DNA of 64,000 nucleotides from JAICMB01 sp963838885 (GCA_963838885.1 CAWITB010000067.1:73257-137256), one strand, 5' to 3'. Positions 33,219 through 43,093 are shown, counted from the stretch's first letter. Notes: generated from the sequence alone by a model not told the origin. Numbers and translations: made by a program.

Positions 33219-34547
33219 TCACGCGATCCCGAGCTTCTTCTGCATCTGCTCCAGCGATACTCCGCGCGTCTCGGGAAACCACGCCAGAACCACGAAGAAC
33301 TGCACCAATGCCATCGCCGCGAAAAACGCGAACGGCGCCGCATGGGAGCGCGCCGCGATCACGGGGAACAGTCCCGATACGACGGCGTTCATGAACCAGT
33401 GCGTGAAACTCCCCAGGCTTTGCCCCTTCGCCCGGACCCGATTGGGAAAAATCTCGCTGATATAGACCCAGATGACCGCTCCTTGCGAGAACGAGAACGA
33501 CGCGATGAAGCCCATCAGCAGCCACACCAGCACGTCCTCGTGAGTGGACGTTCCAAACACCCACGCCACGCCCGCCAGCGTGAGCGCGCAGCCTACCGAG
33601 CCGATCAACAACAGGGTCCGCCGCCCAGCCCGGTCGATCAGCGACATCGCCACGATTGTCGCCAGCAGGTTCACTGCCCCGATCGCCACGGCCTGCCGAT
33701 CGCTCGATATTTTATTAAAGCCCGCGCGCGCGAAGATGTCGTTCAAATAATAAAGAATGGCGTTGACGCCAAGGATCTGATTAAAAAACCCGATCGCGAT
33801 GGCGAGAAAAATCGGCAGCCGGTACTTGCGCGAAAACAACGGCTCGCTTCCATGCCCGTGCTCGACATCGATTGATGCGACGATGTCGTGCAATTCCTGT
33901 TCCGCCTGCCGCTCCCCGATCAGCTCCAGTACCCGGCGCGCTTCGGCGATCTTTTGCTTCGCAACCAGCCATCGCGGGCTGCGCGGAATGCTGAACAACA
34001 AGGCAAGGAACAACGCCGCCGGCACGCCCGATACGCCTAACTTCCAGCGCCACTCCGCCGCTCCGAGTGATGCCAGCCCCAACAAATAGTTCGACAGATA
34101 TGCGAGCAGAATGCCCGCCACGACGTTGAACTGGAAAAATCCGACCAGCCGTCCACGCCATTTCGCCGGCGACACTTCGGCGATGTACATGGGGCCGAGC
34201 ACGGACGATCCGCCGATGCCCAGCCCGCCGATGAACCGGAAAAATACCAGAGACGGCCAATCCCACGCCGCGCCGCATCCCAGCGCCGAGATGACATACA
34301 GAACGGCCATAATGCGCAGGCTGTCGCGGCGGCCGTAGCGGTCGCCGGGGATGCCCGCGAGCATCGCCCCAATGATCGTCCCCCACAGCGCGCTGGCGAC
34401 CGTGATGCCCAGCATGGCCGGCGAAAGATTGTATTTCGCCGTCAACGCCTGCGTGGCGCCGGCGATCACGGCCGTGTCGAACCCGAACAGCAAGCCTCCC
34501 AGCGCGGCCACGCCGGAGCTCCGCAGCAAATATGAGTTGAGCCGCAT
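33219..34547 (-). CDS. Sugar porter, MFS family
   Basis: This 442-residue, 12-helix transporter of the sugar porter subfamily has GFDTAVIAGA in TM1, DRYGRRDSL in the loop 2-3 motif, RFIGGLGIGG, SPRWLVAKQK in the central loop, and the C-terminal PETRGVSLEQMQKKL signature. It probably symports a monosaccharide with protons. Beside GH29 and GH106, fucose or rhamnose are likely substrates (inference). The ribosome site upstream of the ATG at 34547 is weak. Confidence 0.92.
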   Translation of the reverse strand: MRLNSYLLRSSGVAALGGLLFGFDTAVIAGATQALTAKYNLSPAMLGITVASALWGTIIGAMLAGIPGDRYGRRDSLRIMAVLYVISALGCGAAWDWPSLVFFRFIGGLGIGGSSVLGPMYIAEVSPAKWRGRLVGFFQFNVVAGILLAYLSNYLLGLASLGAAEWRWKLGVSGVPAALFLALLFSIPRSPRWLVAKQKIAEARRVLELIGERQAEQELHDIVASIDVEHGHGSEPLFSRKYRLPIFLAIAIGFFNQILGVNAILYYLNDIFARAGFNKISSDRQAVAIGAVNLLATIVAMSLIDRAGRRTLLLIGSVGCALTLAGVAWVFGTSTHEDVLVWLLMGFIASFSFSQGAVIWVYISEIFPNRVRAKGQSLGSFTHWFMNAVVSGLFPVIAARSHAAPFAFFAAMALVQFFVVLAWFPETRGVSLEQMQKKLGIA

Positions 34548-34763
34548 CTAAATATTCGAGGATCGCACGTCGTCTAGCACTTCCGCGATCTGCCCCGCTA
34601 TATCGCGTCCGCCGCCTCGTCCAGCTTTCACAGCGATAACGCGCGACCCGAGCCGCGCCTGCCATACGGCAATCGCGATCAACAGGGATGCGCGGCGCTT
34701 GTCTAGCCGGCGCAAGCTGCGAACGGCGCTCCCGGCACATCGCTCTGCTATCCTCACGTTTGC

Positions 34764-35462
34764 ATGCCCGCTAAGATCCTCGACGGCAAGCTGGTGCGCG
34801 GCCGGATCTTCGCCGCGCTCGAGGCTCGCATCCGCCGCTTGCCTCGGCCGCCCGGTCTCGCCGTGGTGCTCGTCGGCGACGATCCGGCGTCCCAAATCTA
34901 CGTCCGCCATAAAGAAAAAGCTTGCCGCGAACTGGGCATTTACAGCGAAAAAATCACTCCTCCCGCCAGCATCTCGGAGGGCAATCTGCTCGCCATCCTT
35001 CGCGGCCTGAACGAGCGGCCGGAGATCGACGGCATTCTTGTCCAAACCCCGCTGCCTCCTCACATCGACGCTCGCCGCGTGCCGGCCGGCGTGGCGCCGG
35101 AAAAAGACGTCGATGGTTCTCATCCCCTGAACGCCGGCAAGCTCCTCGCCAACATTCCCGCGCCGCGCCCGTGCACGCCGGCGGGCATCATGGAAATGCT
35201 GCGGCATTACGAAATCCCCGTCGCGGGCGCCCACGCCGTTGTCATCGGACGCAGCGATATCGTCGGCAAGCCCATGGCGTCTATTGCTGCTTCATTCGAA
35301 CGCCACCGTCACCATTTGCCATTCTCAAACCGCCAATCTCGCCGCCGAGGCTCGCCGCGCCGACATTCTGGTCGCAGCCACCGGCAGACCACGCTTCGTC
35401 ACCGCCGAGTTCATCAAACCTGGAGCCACGGTCGTCGATGTAGGCATTACTCGCCTCTTTGA
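34764..35462 (+). CDS. folD: FolD, N-terminal part (frameshifted)
   Basis: FolD is the methylenetetrahydrofolate dehydrogenase/cyclohydrolase of one-carbon metabolism. This part has the active-site segment SQIYVRHKEKACRELGI (catalytic Tyr and Lys), QTPLPPHID, KDVDGSHPLN and the nucleotide loop VIGRSDIVGKPMA. At about 35280 one extra T throws the frame, and the ORF runs on meaninglessly to 35462. With the second part the gene spans 34764-35619 and encodes 284 residues, the normal length. Confidence 0.87.
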   Translation: MPAKILDGKLVRGRIFAALEARIRRLPRPPGLAVVLVGDDPASQIYVRHKEKACRELGIYSEKITPPASISEGNLLAILRGLNERPEIDGILVQTPLPPHIDARRVPAGVAPEKDVDGSHPLNAGKLLANIPAPRPCTPAGIMEMLRHYEIPVAGAHAVVIGRSDIVGKPMASIAASFERHRHHLPFSNRQSRRRGSPRRHSGRSHRQTTLRHRRVHQTWSHGRRCRHYSPL

Positions 35463-35619
35463 AGGCCCTGGCGGCTTGGCCGGCGATGTCGATCCCATGG
35501 CCGCCCGCGAGCTCGCCGCCGCTTACACTCCCGTCCCCGGCGGCGTCGGTCCGCTCACCATTGCGATGCTGATGTCCAACACCGTCGACGCCGCCGAACG
35601 CGAGCTATGCTCCGCGTAG
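35239..35619 (+). CDS. folD: FolD, C-terminal part (frameshifted)
   Basis: The true continuation begins at about 35281 as LLLLHSNATVTICHSQT, followed by ADILVAATGRPRFV, VVDVGITR, GDVD and the PVPGGVGPLTIAML signature, ending at 35619. The sequence before 35281 in this frame is not coding. Removing one T at 35280 restores a complete enzyme. FolD is usually needed for growth, so I favour a sequence error. It overlaps coaE by 13 bases. Confidence 0.87.
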   Translation: MSSDAAISSASPWRLLLLHSNATVTICHSQTANLAAEARRADILVAATGRPRFVTAEFIKPGATVVDVGITRLFEGPGGLAGDVDPMAARELAAAYTPVPGGVGPLTIAMLMSNTVDAAERELCSA

Positions 35620-36212
35620 GACTGACGGGAGGACTTGGCAGCGGCAAAACCTTCGTAGGACAAGCGCTCGCCGCTCTGGGTTGCCATCTTATTCAGGCGG
35701 ACGACCTCGGCCACCAGGTGCTGTTGCCCGGCGGCGACGCTTATGACGCGGTGGTCAACGAGTTCGGCGCGGGCATCCTCGATCAGGAAGGACTCATCGA
35801 CCGGCGCGCCCTGGCCAAGCTCGTCTTCGACAGCCCCGAGCGGCTCACAAAACTCAACTCCTTCGTGCATCCGGCCGTGCAGCGCCGCGAGCGCCAGATC
35901 GAATCCGATCTCGTCCACCGCGACCCCGCCGGTATCGCGGTTGTGGAAGCTGCCATTCTAGTCGAAACTGGAAGTTATAAGCGATTCGACAAATTGATTG
36001 TGGCCTTCTGCTCTCCCGAACAGCAAATTTTCCGGGCCATGCAACGAAGCTCCTATACGAGGGAAGAAGTCATGGCGCGCCTGAGCCGTCAACTACCGCT
36101 CGAAGAGAAAATCAAGCTGGCCGATTACGTCATCGATACGTCGGGGACCAAAGAGAGCACGCTCGAGCAGACCGCGCGCGTCCATGAATCGCTGCGGAGA
36201 TTAAGTTCATGA
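35607..36212 (+). CDS. coaE: Dephospho-CoA kinase CoaE
   Basis: CoaE phosphorylates dephospho-CoA in the last step of coenzyme A synthesis. This 201-residue P-loop kinase has GGLGSGKT (8-15), the DDLGH acid region and the conserved LNSFVHPAV. It starts 13 bases inside folD and ends four bases inside the htrA-like gene, so the three are cotranscribed. Confidence 0.95.
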   Translation: MLRVGLTGGLGSGKTFVGQALAALGCHLIQADDLGHQVLLPGGDAYDAVVNEFGAGILDQEGLIDRRALAKLVFDSPERLTKLNSFVHPAVQRRERQIESDLVHRDPAGIAVVEAAILVETGSYKRFDKLIVAFCSPEQQIFRAMQRSSYTREEVMARLSRQLPLEEKIKLADYVIDTSGTKESTLEQTARVHESLRRLSS

Positions 36213-37354
36213 AGATTTTTCGCATCTTGACGCTCACCGCCGCTCTGACGGCGGCGTTTGTCTACGTCACGTCGCGGACCAACTGGGGCCAGCAGCGGGT
36301 TGTCCGTCCGCTGGCCTCCGCCGGACGGCTCTGGACGGGGCCGGCCGTGGCGCGAACGGCGGGCCTCGGCAATGACGAGCTCAACAACATCGATATCTAC
36401 AAAATGGCCCACCTCGCCACCGTCAATATCACCAGCACCGTCTACCGCCAAACCATTTTCCTGGGAATCTACCCCCAAAAAGACGTCGGGTCGGGCTTCA
36501 TTATCAATGGCGACGGCCGCATTCTCACCAACAGCCACGTCATCGGCGATCCCAATCGCGTCGAGGTGCGGCTCCCGGACCAGTCGCGTTACCGCGCGCG
36601 CGTGCTTTACCAGGATCCATACAACGACATGGCGCTCCTGCAGATCGAGCCTAAAAAGACCCTGCCGGTTCTGCATCTGGGCGATTCCGACGGCCTGCGC
36701 GTCGGACAAAAAGTGCTCGCCATCGGCAATCCTTTCGGGCTCGAGGGCACCCTCACGGTCGGCATCGTCAGCTCGCTCGGCCGCAAAATTCGCGGCGAAA
36801 ACGACGAGGAGCTGGACGGCATGGTCCAGACCGACGCGGCCATCAATCCCGGCAACAGCGGCGGACCGCTGCTCGATTCCGCCGGCAACGTCATCGGCAT
36901 GAACACCGCTATCGTTGGCCCCACCGGCGGCAACGTCGGCATCGGGTTCGCGCTTCCCATCAACCGCGCCAAAGCCATGCTCGACGATCTGCAAAGCGGG
37001 CGGCAGCGACCCAAACTCGGGGTCAGCACCGTTCCCGTCGCGGGCGACTATGCCGATGCTCTGGAGCTCCCCACGCGCGGAGGCTTGCTGGTACAGGATG
37101 TCGTCCCCGGCTCGCCTGCCGCCCGCGCCGGCATCCTCGGCGGCCGCGAAACCGTGCAGATCGGCAACGAGCTGCTCAAGGTCGGCGGCGACCTGATCAT
37201 GTCGATCGACGGCGAGCCCGTGGACCGCTCCGACGCCATTTCCCGCGCCCTCGCCCACAAGCGCGCCGGCGACACCATCGAGCTGACGGTTTATCGCGCC
37301 GGACGGACCATCAACGTGCGCATCCCATTGAAAGCCACAAGCGAGCGGTTGTAA
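36209..37354 (+). CDS. HtrA/DegP-type periplasmic serine protease
   Basis: This 381-residue S1C protease has an N-terminal membrane anchor (about 4-21), the triad His110 (TNSHVIG), Asp140 (YNDMALLQ) and Ser217 (NPGNSGGPL), and a single PDZ domain (about 255-375). It is of DegS-like size and architecture. It is likely to face the periplasm and degrade or sense misfolded proteins. It overlaps coaE by four bases. Confidence 0.93.
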   Translation: MKIFRILTLTAALTAAFVYVTSRTNWGQQRVVRPLASAGRLWTGPAVARTAGLGNDELNNIDIYKMAHLATVNITSTVYRQTIFLGIYPQKDVGSGFIINGDGRILTNSHVIGDPNRVEVRLPDQSRYRARVLYQDPYNDMALLQIEPKKTLPVLHLGDSDGLRVGQKVLAIGNPFGLEGTLTVGIVSSLGRKIRGENDEELDGMVQTDAAINPGNSGGPLLDSAGNVIGMNTAIVGPTGGNVGIGFALPINRAKAMLDDLQSGRQRPKLGVSTVPVAGDYADALELPTRGGLLVQDVVPGSPAARAGILGGRETVQIGNELLKVGGDLIMSIDGEPVDRSDAISRALAHKRAGDTIELTVYRAGRTINVRIPLKATSERL

Positions 37355-37458
37355 ATGTTCGCCCTGGCGCTGCGTGCGGTGGTGGCGCTCGCCGAAGATC
37401 GCGCCCTCGACGCGCATCACAGAATACGGCCGCCTTCGGCGCCGCGCCGGTCAAAAGC

Positions 37459-37680
37459 TCAGAACGGCTTATAGCAGCCGCGGGCGGGGTTGCACTCGTA
37501 ATCGTCCACGAGCTTGCCGTCGGGGCCGAGGCAATTTTGGGTATGGTGGCACCAGAAGAGGCGGTCGCCGGAGTGCGGAATGGTTTCGCACCATTCCGCC
37601 TCGATGTACAAGCCTTTCCAGCGCAGGTGGTCGCAGCGGTCGTCGTCGATTTGCAGCAACGAAGAGCGTTCGCGACTCAT
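37459..37680 (-). CDS. Small Cys-rich hypothetical protein (73 aa)
   Basis: Downstream of the FAD subunit (its start lies six bases after that stop) this 73-residue protein carries five cysteines and several histidines (EWCETIPHS, FWCHHTQNCLG, YECNPARGCYKPF). This suggests a metal- or cluster-binding protein, perhaps an accessory of the molybdenum hydroxylase; that is inference. GGAAGGG lies upstream. It is not recognised as a known family. Confidence 0.6.
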   Translation of the reverse strand: MSRERSSLLQIDDDRCDHLRWKGLYIEAEWCETIPHSGDRLFWCHHTQNCLGPDGKLVDDYECNPARGCYKPF

Positions 37681-37686
37681 GCCGGC

Positions 37687-38664
37687 TTAGGCCCTTCCAG
37701 ATGCCGCCAGCAGAGCTCGCTTCACGGCGACTTTGGCGAGTTGCACCTTGTAGCCGTTCTCGCTTAGCGGAGTCGCGCCCGCGACCGCCGCCTCACCCGC
37801 TTTCGCGGCGATATCTTCGTTTAGCGTTTGTCCTGCGAGCGATTGCCCCGCTTGCGCCGCCAGCCACGGCGTTGGAGCGACATGGCCCAGGACAACGCGG
37901 GCGCTGCGGACCGTGCCGCCGTCCATCTTCAACGCAACCGAAGCGGTCGCCAGCGGCCAGTCGAGCGCTTCCTTTTGGCGCACCTCATAAGTGGCGTTCT
38001 TCACGCCCGCGGCGGACGGCACAATGATCTCCGTCAGAATCTCATTGGGCTTGAGATCGACTTCGCGCGTATTTTCGTCCTTCGGGTTGACGAAAAATTT
38101 TTCGACATCGACGGTACGGTTGCCCGACGGCGATGCAATCCGGACTTGCGCGCCCAAGGCGATCAACGCCGGGCCGAGGCTGGAGGCGCTGACGAAGTAA
38201 GCCGGGCCGCCGCCGAAGATAGCGTGGTAGCGGTTGTCGCCGTTCGGGACCAGACTCTTGCCGTCCTTCATCGCGAGCAGACCGTAGCCGTTGCGGAAAT
38301 ACCAGCAGCGCGGACGCTGGCACAAATCGCCGCCCGCCGTCCCCATGTTGCGGATCTGCGGGCTGGTGATGCCCATAATGGCGGCCGCGAGCGAAGGATA
38401 TTGGGCGCGAACGGACGCGTTCGAAGCCAGTTCGTCGAACGTGACGGCCGCGCCGATGCGAAGACCCTGACCACTGCTGTGAACGCCGTGGAGCTCCTTG
38501 ATGTTCTTCACGTTCACGACGCGCTTGGGCATGTGAACGTAATCCTTCATGAGGCTGATCTGGTCGGTGCCGCCGGCCAGGATATGGGCATCGTCCCAAT
38601 TGGAGCCAAGCAGCGGCAGCGCCTCATGCAGAGTCGACGGGTTGGCGTATTCGAAGGCTTGCAT
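37687..38664 (-). CDS. Molybdenum hydroxylase FAD subunit, PaoB/YagS-like
   Basis: This 325-residue FAD-binding subunit passes electrons from the molybdenum centre. ILAGGTDQISLMK (about 28-40) and the second FAD loop MGTAGGDLCQ (about 106-115) are typical of the xanthine dehydrogenase medium subunit. CQRPRCWYFR with further cysteines resembles PaoB, which holds an extra 4Fe-4S cluster. Its place directly after the large subunit, in the order 2Fe-2S, Mo, FAD, supports a PaoABC-like aldehyde oxidoreductase. Confidence 0.9.
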   Translation of the reverse strand: MQAFEYANPSTLHEALPLLGSNWDDAHILAGGTDQISLMKDYVHMPKRVVNVKNIKELHGVHSSGQGLRIGAAVTFDELASNASVRAQYPSLAAAIMGITSPQIRNMGTAGGDLCQRPRCWYFRNGYGLLAMKDGKSLVPNGDNRYHAIFGGGPAYFVSASSLGPALIALGAQVRIASPSGNRTVDVEKFFVNPKDENTREVDLKPNEILTEIIVPSAAGVKNATYEVRQKEALDWPLATASVALKMDGGTVRSARVVLGHVAPTPWLAAQAGQSLAGQTLNEDIAAKAGEAAVAGATPLSENGYKVQLAKVAVKRALLAASGRA

Positions 38665-40845
38665 TATGCGTTCCTCCTTCCTGTAATGGCGGCAAGTCCC
38701 TGCTGTCCGCCTAGCGCCGCAAGCACGCGCGCCGGGGTCATCGGGACCATGGGGACCCGCACGCCGATGGCGTTCGCGACGGCGTTGGCGATGGCCGCGA
38801 TGCCGGGGACGGTGGGCGGCTCACCCAGACCGATCACGCCGCGCTTGTCGTTCTCCGGCGAGATATCCATGTGGACCATAATTTCGCCGATGTCGCCGAT
38901 GCCGGCGAGCTTATAAAATTCCATATCGGCGTTCAGCATGCGGCCGGTCTCCGAGTCCATGATGCGTTCTTCAAACAGCGCGCCGCCGACGGACATGAAT
39001 GCAGGCGCCGTAGACCTGGCTTTCGGCGGTCTTGGGGTTCACCACCAGGCCGCAGTCGTGCACCGCTGCATGGCGGTTGATCTTGACGACGCCGGTCTCG
39101 GTGTCGACCAAAACGTCGGACATCTGGATGCCGCCGACGCCTTCGGAGATCATGCCCTCCTTCATGGCCTCGCGCGGAGCGTTCTCGCCCATTTCGGAAA
39201 TGGTGCTGGTCCCGAGCTTCTGGCAGGCCATCTGCCAGGTCATGCTCTTATCGGGATTGCCTTTGACCTGGATGCGGCCGTCCACGGCTTCGAGCTGGTC
39301 CGGGGTCGTGCCGAGCAGCGGGGCCACTGTCGCAAACAGTTTATCGAGGGCGTTCACGGTCGATTTGCGCGTCGAAGTGGTCACGCCGCCGACCGTGGTC
39401 GATCCGCCGGAGCCGCCGGAATTGGGAAACGAGTTGTCGCCGATCTTGATTTTGATCTGCGATATCGGCACGCCCAGCGTTTCCGAAGCGATCATGGCGA
39501 TCATGGTGCGGGTCGCGGTCCCCAGGTCCTGACTTCCGAGTTCGACCTCGACGGATCCGTCGGGATGAATATCCGTGCGGCACTTGCTTGCGTGTCCCAG
39601 ACCGCCCCAGGTGCCGATGCCGAGACCGAGGCCGCGCTTGACCGGGCCGCTGCCCGAATCTCCGCGCTGATGCCAATTCTTTTTCCAGTCGATCATGCCC
39701 ATGGCAATGTCGATCTGCTTGGCATAGACTTCGGGACGATCGGTGAGGTTCAGGTTCTTTCTTGAAGAGCTCCACCGGGTCCATCTTCAACTTGGCCGCG
39801 AGATCCTCGAGCGCGGAGCAGGTCAGGAAGGAAACCTGCGGATGATTGGGAGCGCGCCAGGCGCGGGCACTCCCGGTATTGATGGAGACGGCGGTGTGAT
39901 TGATGCGCCGGTTGGGAACCTTGCGGAAGACATAGGGGAACAGCGTCGCGTTCAGGCCGCCGCCGCCGAAGCCGCCCGTGGCCCAGGTATGCGAATCCCA
40001 TGCCGTTAAGCGTTCCGTCGGATTTCGCGCCGGCCTTAATCTTGCCGTAGACGCCGGGCCGATTGCCCGCGATCTCCAACTCCGTGGAGCGTTCGAGGAA
40101 GAGCTTGACGGGCCGCCCGCCGCTCGCCTTGGAGAGCTCCGCGGCCTCGACGCCCCACAGGTCGGAGGGGAATTTGCTGCCGAAACCGCCGCCCATGTAA
40201 TCCATGTGCACGTGAATGTTGGTGGCCGGAACATTGATCTGCTTGCCGAGATCGGTGCGCGATGCCCGAGACGTTCTGCGTCGATGGGAAATACTCGAGC
40301 TTGTCGCCGGACCACTGGATGGTCTGGCCGTGCGGTTCCAGGCAGCAGTGCGTAATGACAGGAATGCCGTACTGGCCTTCGATGACGGCGTCGGCTTCCT
40401 TGAAGGCGGCGTCGGGATCGCCGGTCACCTGCTCGCCGCGGGCTTGGCGCGGTTGCCGGCTTTGGCGAGATCGCGCTCGTTCACCAGGTGCGGCAAGAAC
40501 TTCGTACTCAACCTTGATCAGCCGTGCGCCGTCGCGCGCGATCTCTTCCGTTTCCGCGGCAAGGGCGGCGATCTCCTGGCCCTCCCATTGCACTTCCGTT
40601 CCGGCCTTTGCGATGACCCGCACCGCCGTGACGCCCTTGAGGTTCTGCGCCGGCGCGATATCGATGCTGGTGACGCGCGCGTGGGCGTGGGGGGATGTGA
40701 GCAGCACGCCGAAGAGCAGCCCCTTGGGGTTGAGATCGGAATTGTATTTTGCGCGGCCAGTCGATTTGTCGGGGCCGTCGAGGCGGTTGAGGCGCTTGCC
40801 CATCACCCGCCGTTTGTCCATGGGGGGCCAAATGTAATCAGGCAT
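38664..40845 (-). pseudogene. Molybdenum hydroxylase large subunit, PaoC/YagR-like, multiple frameshifts
   Basis: Reading leftwards from the ATG at 40845 the protein is recognisable throughout but changes frame at about 40465 (+1), 40435 (-1), 40258, 40000, 39762 and 38992 (each +1). Landmarks are MGKRLNRLDGPDKSTGRAKY, ITHCCLEPHGQTIQW, MDYMGGGFGSKFPSDLWGVE, GTGGFGGGG-like ATGGFGGGGLN, GSQDLGTATRTMIAMIASET and GLGEPPTVPGIAAIANAVA. Removing four net bases gives about 725 residues, the family length. These subunits hold the molybdopterin cofactor and oxidise aldehydes. Either a decaying gene or a badly covered region explains the damage. Confidence 0.82.
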
Positions 40846-41480
40846 TGCCGCCTCCTTTTACCGCTTGCGCGGCTTCGAGCACCGCTTTGCGGATGCCCAC
40901 GTAGGTGCCGCAGCGGCACAGATTGCCGCCGAGGCCGTGTTTCACGTCCTCCTCCGTCGGGATTGGGATTGCGATCGAGGAAATTCTTCGCCGCGACCAC
41001 GAAACCCGGCGTGCAGTAGCCGCACTGCTGCGCGTCGTTGTTGACGAAGGCGGCGGAGATGGGATGCGGATGACGGCCGGAGGAAAAGCCTTCGATGGTC
41101 TCGATCTTTCTGCCCTGCGCGTCGATGGCGAGCACGGTGCAGCTATACATCACCTTGCCGTCGATAATGACGGAGCAGGCGCCGCAGGTGCCGCGATCGC
41201 AGACGCGTTTGGAGCCGGTGATATCGAGGCGGTTACGCAGCGTGTCGCAGAGGGTCGCGCGCGGCTCCACTCGGGTGTTGTACGGCTTCCCGTTAATGTT
41301 GAGCGTGATCGGCGCCTCGCCGGGGCCCACGACGTGCGCGGCCGGGGCGGCCTCCGCGGCGTTTTCGAGGATGCCCGTGCTCAGGGCGCCGCTGGTCGCG
41401 CCGATGCCCGCAAGGAAACCGCGGCGCGAAAAGCTTCGCTTCGTTTTCTTCGGTTGATCAGGTTCTTTGGGAGAACTCAC
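40838..41480 (-). CDS. Molybdenum hydroxylase 2Fe-2S subunit, PaoA/YagT-like, Tat-exported (frameshifted end)
   Basis: The N-terminus has a twin-arginine signal (SFSRRGFLAGIGATSG), so the complex is periplasmic. The plant-type cluster is CDRGTCGACSVIIDGKVMYSC and the second cluster begins NDAQQCGYCTPGF. After NPNP one extra G near 40963 shifts the frame; the real end reads TEEDVKHGLGGNLCRCGTYV and finishes at 40838, overlapping the large-subunit start. The corrected protein has about 213 residues. It is the first gene of the Pao-like operon. Confidence 0.87.
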
Positions 41481-41596
41481 GACAGACCTCTTTCGTAAGA
41501 ATCAGGTCGATTTTAGCACGCGCCGCCGTTCGCGGCGCAGGAGCATGGAGCCTCTGAAATTCTACAGCGTGCGGCGTACGTGCGCCGCAGGCGAGC

Positions 41597-43093
41597 TCAT
41601 ATGGCAATGGCTGGGCGCTTCCCACCGAAACCAGTGGCCTGTTCGAACGCGTGCGCCATTTGAAGAACGCTGAAGTCTTCTTTATTGCGGCCGACGATCT
41701 GAACTCCGATGGGAAGCCCCTCGGGCGTGAAGCCGCCCGGCACGGAGGCCGCTGGATTCCCCGTTGTCGAGATATACCAACACGATTTCATCCAGTCTAT
41801 GTAGTTATCGAATTTCACGCCCGCGATCTCCCGTGGCCAGGGCGTGTTGATGTCGAATGGCGGCAACTGGGTGGTGGGCAGAACGAAGTATTCGTAATTT
41901 TCAAGGAAGGCCTGAAATCGCCGCCAAAGTTGACTGTGGGCGGCCTCGGCGCGGGCCAGATCCATGCCCGTGAGGCGCAATCCTTCCTCGATCTCGCCTT
42001 TAAGGGTGTCCTTGAAAGCATCGGGGTGTTCGCGCAGCCGCGAGCCATAGGTGTTCGCGGAATTCCATGCGCGCAAAACGCGGAAGGCGATCTCGGCCGG
42101 AGCGAAGTCCGGCTCGGCCGCCTCCACGACGCACCCCAGAGACTCGAACGTCTTGCGATGACCATCCACCACGGCGCGCACGCGAGGATCGAAGGGCACA
42201 CCGCCCAGGTCCTTAAACCAGGCCACTCTTACGCCTTTGAAGTCGCGGTCGAGCGGCCGCGCGAAAATTTCTCCCGGTTCGCCGATCGAGAGCGGCGCGC
42301 GGGAGTCGGGTCCCGCAAGCGTGCTTAACGCGAAGGCCAGGTCGGCCACGGAACGTCCCAGGCATCCGGACGTACTCAGCAGCCACCAGGCGAACTCGGC
42401 TTTCGGGTTGGGGACCCGGCCGGGCGAGGGACGGAAGCCCACGACATTGCAAAATGCCGCCGGATTTCGGAGCGACCCTCCCATATCCGATCCAGTAGCA
42501 ACGGGAACGAGTCCGCAAGCCAGCGCTACGGCGGCGCCGCCGGAGGATCCGCCGCAGGTCTTCGTCAAATCGAAGGGATTGCCCGTGGCGCCGAAGACCT
42601 TGTTGAAGGTCTGCGATCCGGAGCCAAACTCCGGGGTATTCGTCTTGCCTACGATAATCGCGCCGGCGCGACGCATCCGTTCGACCACAAGATCGTCTTC
42701 GGTTGGGATGTAATCCTTGTACAGCGGCGAACCAAAGGTTGTGCGGATGCCGCGGGTTTCGAGTAAATCTTTGTGCGCGACGGGCAGACCATGAAGGGGC
42801 CCCAAGTTTTCTCCGCGCGCTTGCATCTCGTCGGCCTTGGCGGCCGCTTCGGCGGCCATCTCCGGCGCCAGGGTCACGATAGCGTTCACCTTCGGATTTA
42901 CGCGCTCGATCTGTTTCAGATGCGCGGCCAGCGCCTCACGCGCAGATAGTTTCTTCGCGCGAATCAGCCGGGCAATATCGACTGCGCTCGTAAAACAAAG
43001 CGACGGGGCTACGTTTTGGGCCTCCATCGCGCCCGCAAAAAGAGAAGCGCCGGCTAATCCGTTGAGCGCCTCGCGGCGGGTCAGGTCGTCCAT
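41597..43093 (-). CDS. Amidase signature family enzyme, exported
   Basis: This 498-residue amidase has the Lys108-Ser183-Ser207 triad (PVAHKDL, GGSSGGAAVALACG, GSDMGGSLRNPA). The N-terminus (LTRREALNGLAGASLFAGAM) looks like a Tat signal. It hydrolyses an amide bond of unknown substrate. It is not GatA, because no gatB/gatC is nearby and a secretion signal is present. It is separated from the Pao-like genes and is probably a single unit. Confidence 0.92.
   Translation of the reverse strand: MDDLTRREALNGLAGASLFAGAMEAQNVAPSLCFTSAVDIARLIRAKKLSAREALAAHLKQIERVNPKVNAIVTLAPEMAAEAAAKADEMQARGENLGPLHGLPVAHKDLLETRGIRTTFGSPLYKDYIPTEDDLVVERMRRAGAIIVGKTNTPEFGSGSQTFNKVFGATGNPFDLTKTCGGSSGGAAVALACGLVPVATGSDMGGSLRNPAAFCNVVGFRPSPGRVPNPKAEFAWWLLSTSGCLGRSVADLAFALSTLAGPDSRAPLSIGEPGEIFARPLDRDFKGVRVAWFKDLGGVPFDPRVRAVVDGHRKTFESLGCVVEAAEPDFAPAEIAFRVLRAWNSANTYGSRLREHPDAFKDTLKGEIEEGLRLTGMDLARAEAAHSQLWRRFQAFLENYEYFVLPTTQLPPFDINTPWPREIAGVKFDNYIDWMKSCWYISTTGNPAASVPGGFTPEGLPIGVQIVGRNKEDFSVLQMAHAFEQATGFGGKRPAIAI

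Noticed and set aside
34548..34763. Minus-strand frame ending AGRGGGRDIAGQIAEVLDDV just before the sugar porter start
   Set aside because: It looks slightly protein-like, but the rest of the frame is antisense to folD and no family is recognised.
36125..37420. 431-residue frame antisense to the htrA-like gene
   Set aside because: Long antisense frames are expected in GC-rich genes; composition is skewed and the sense gene is certain. The same holds for the long antisense frames over 26570-27862 and 46355-48148.
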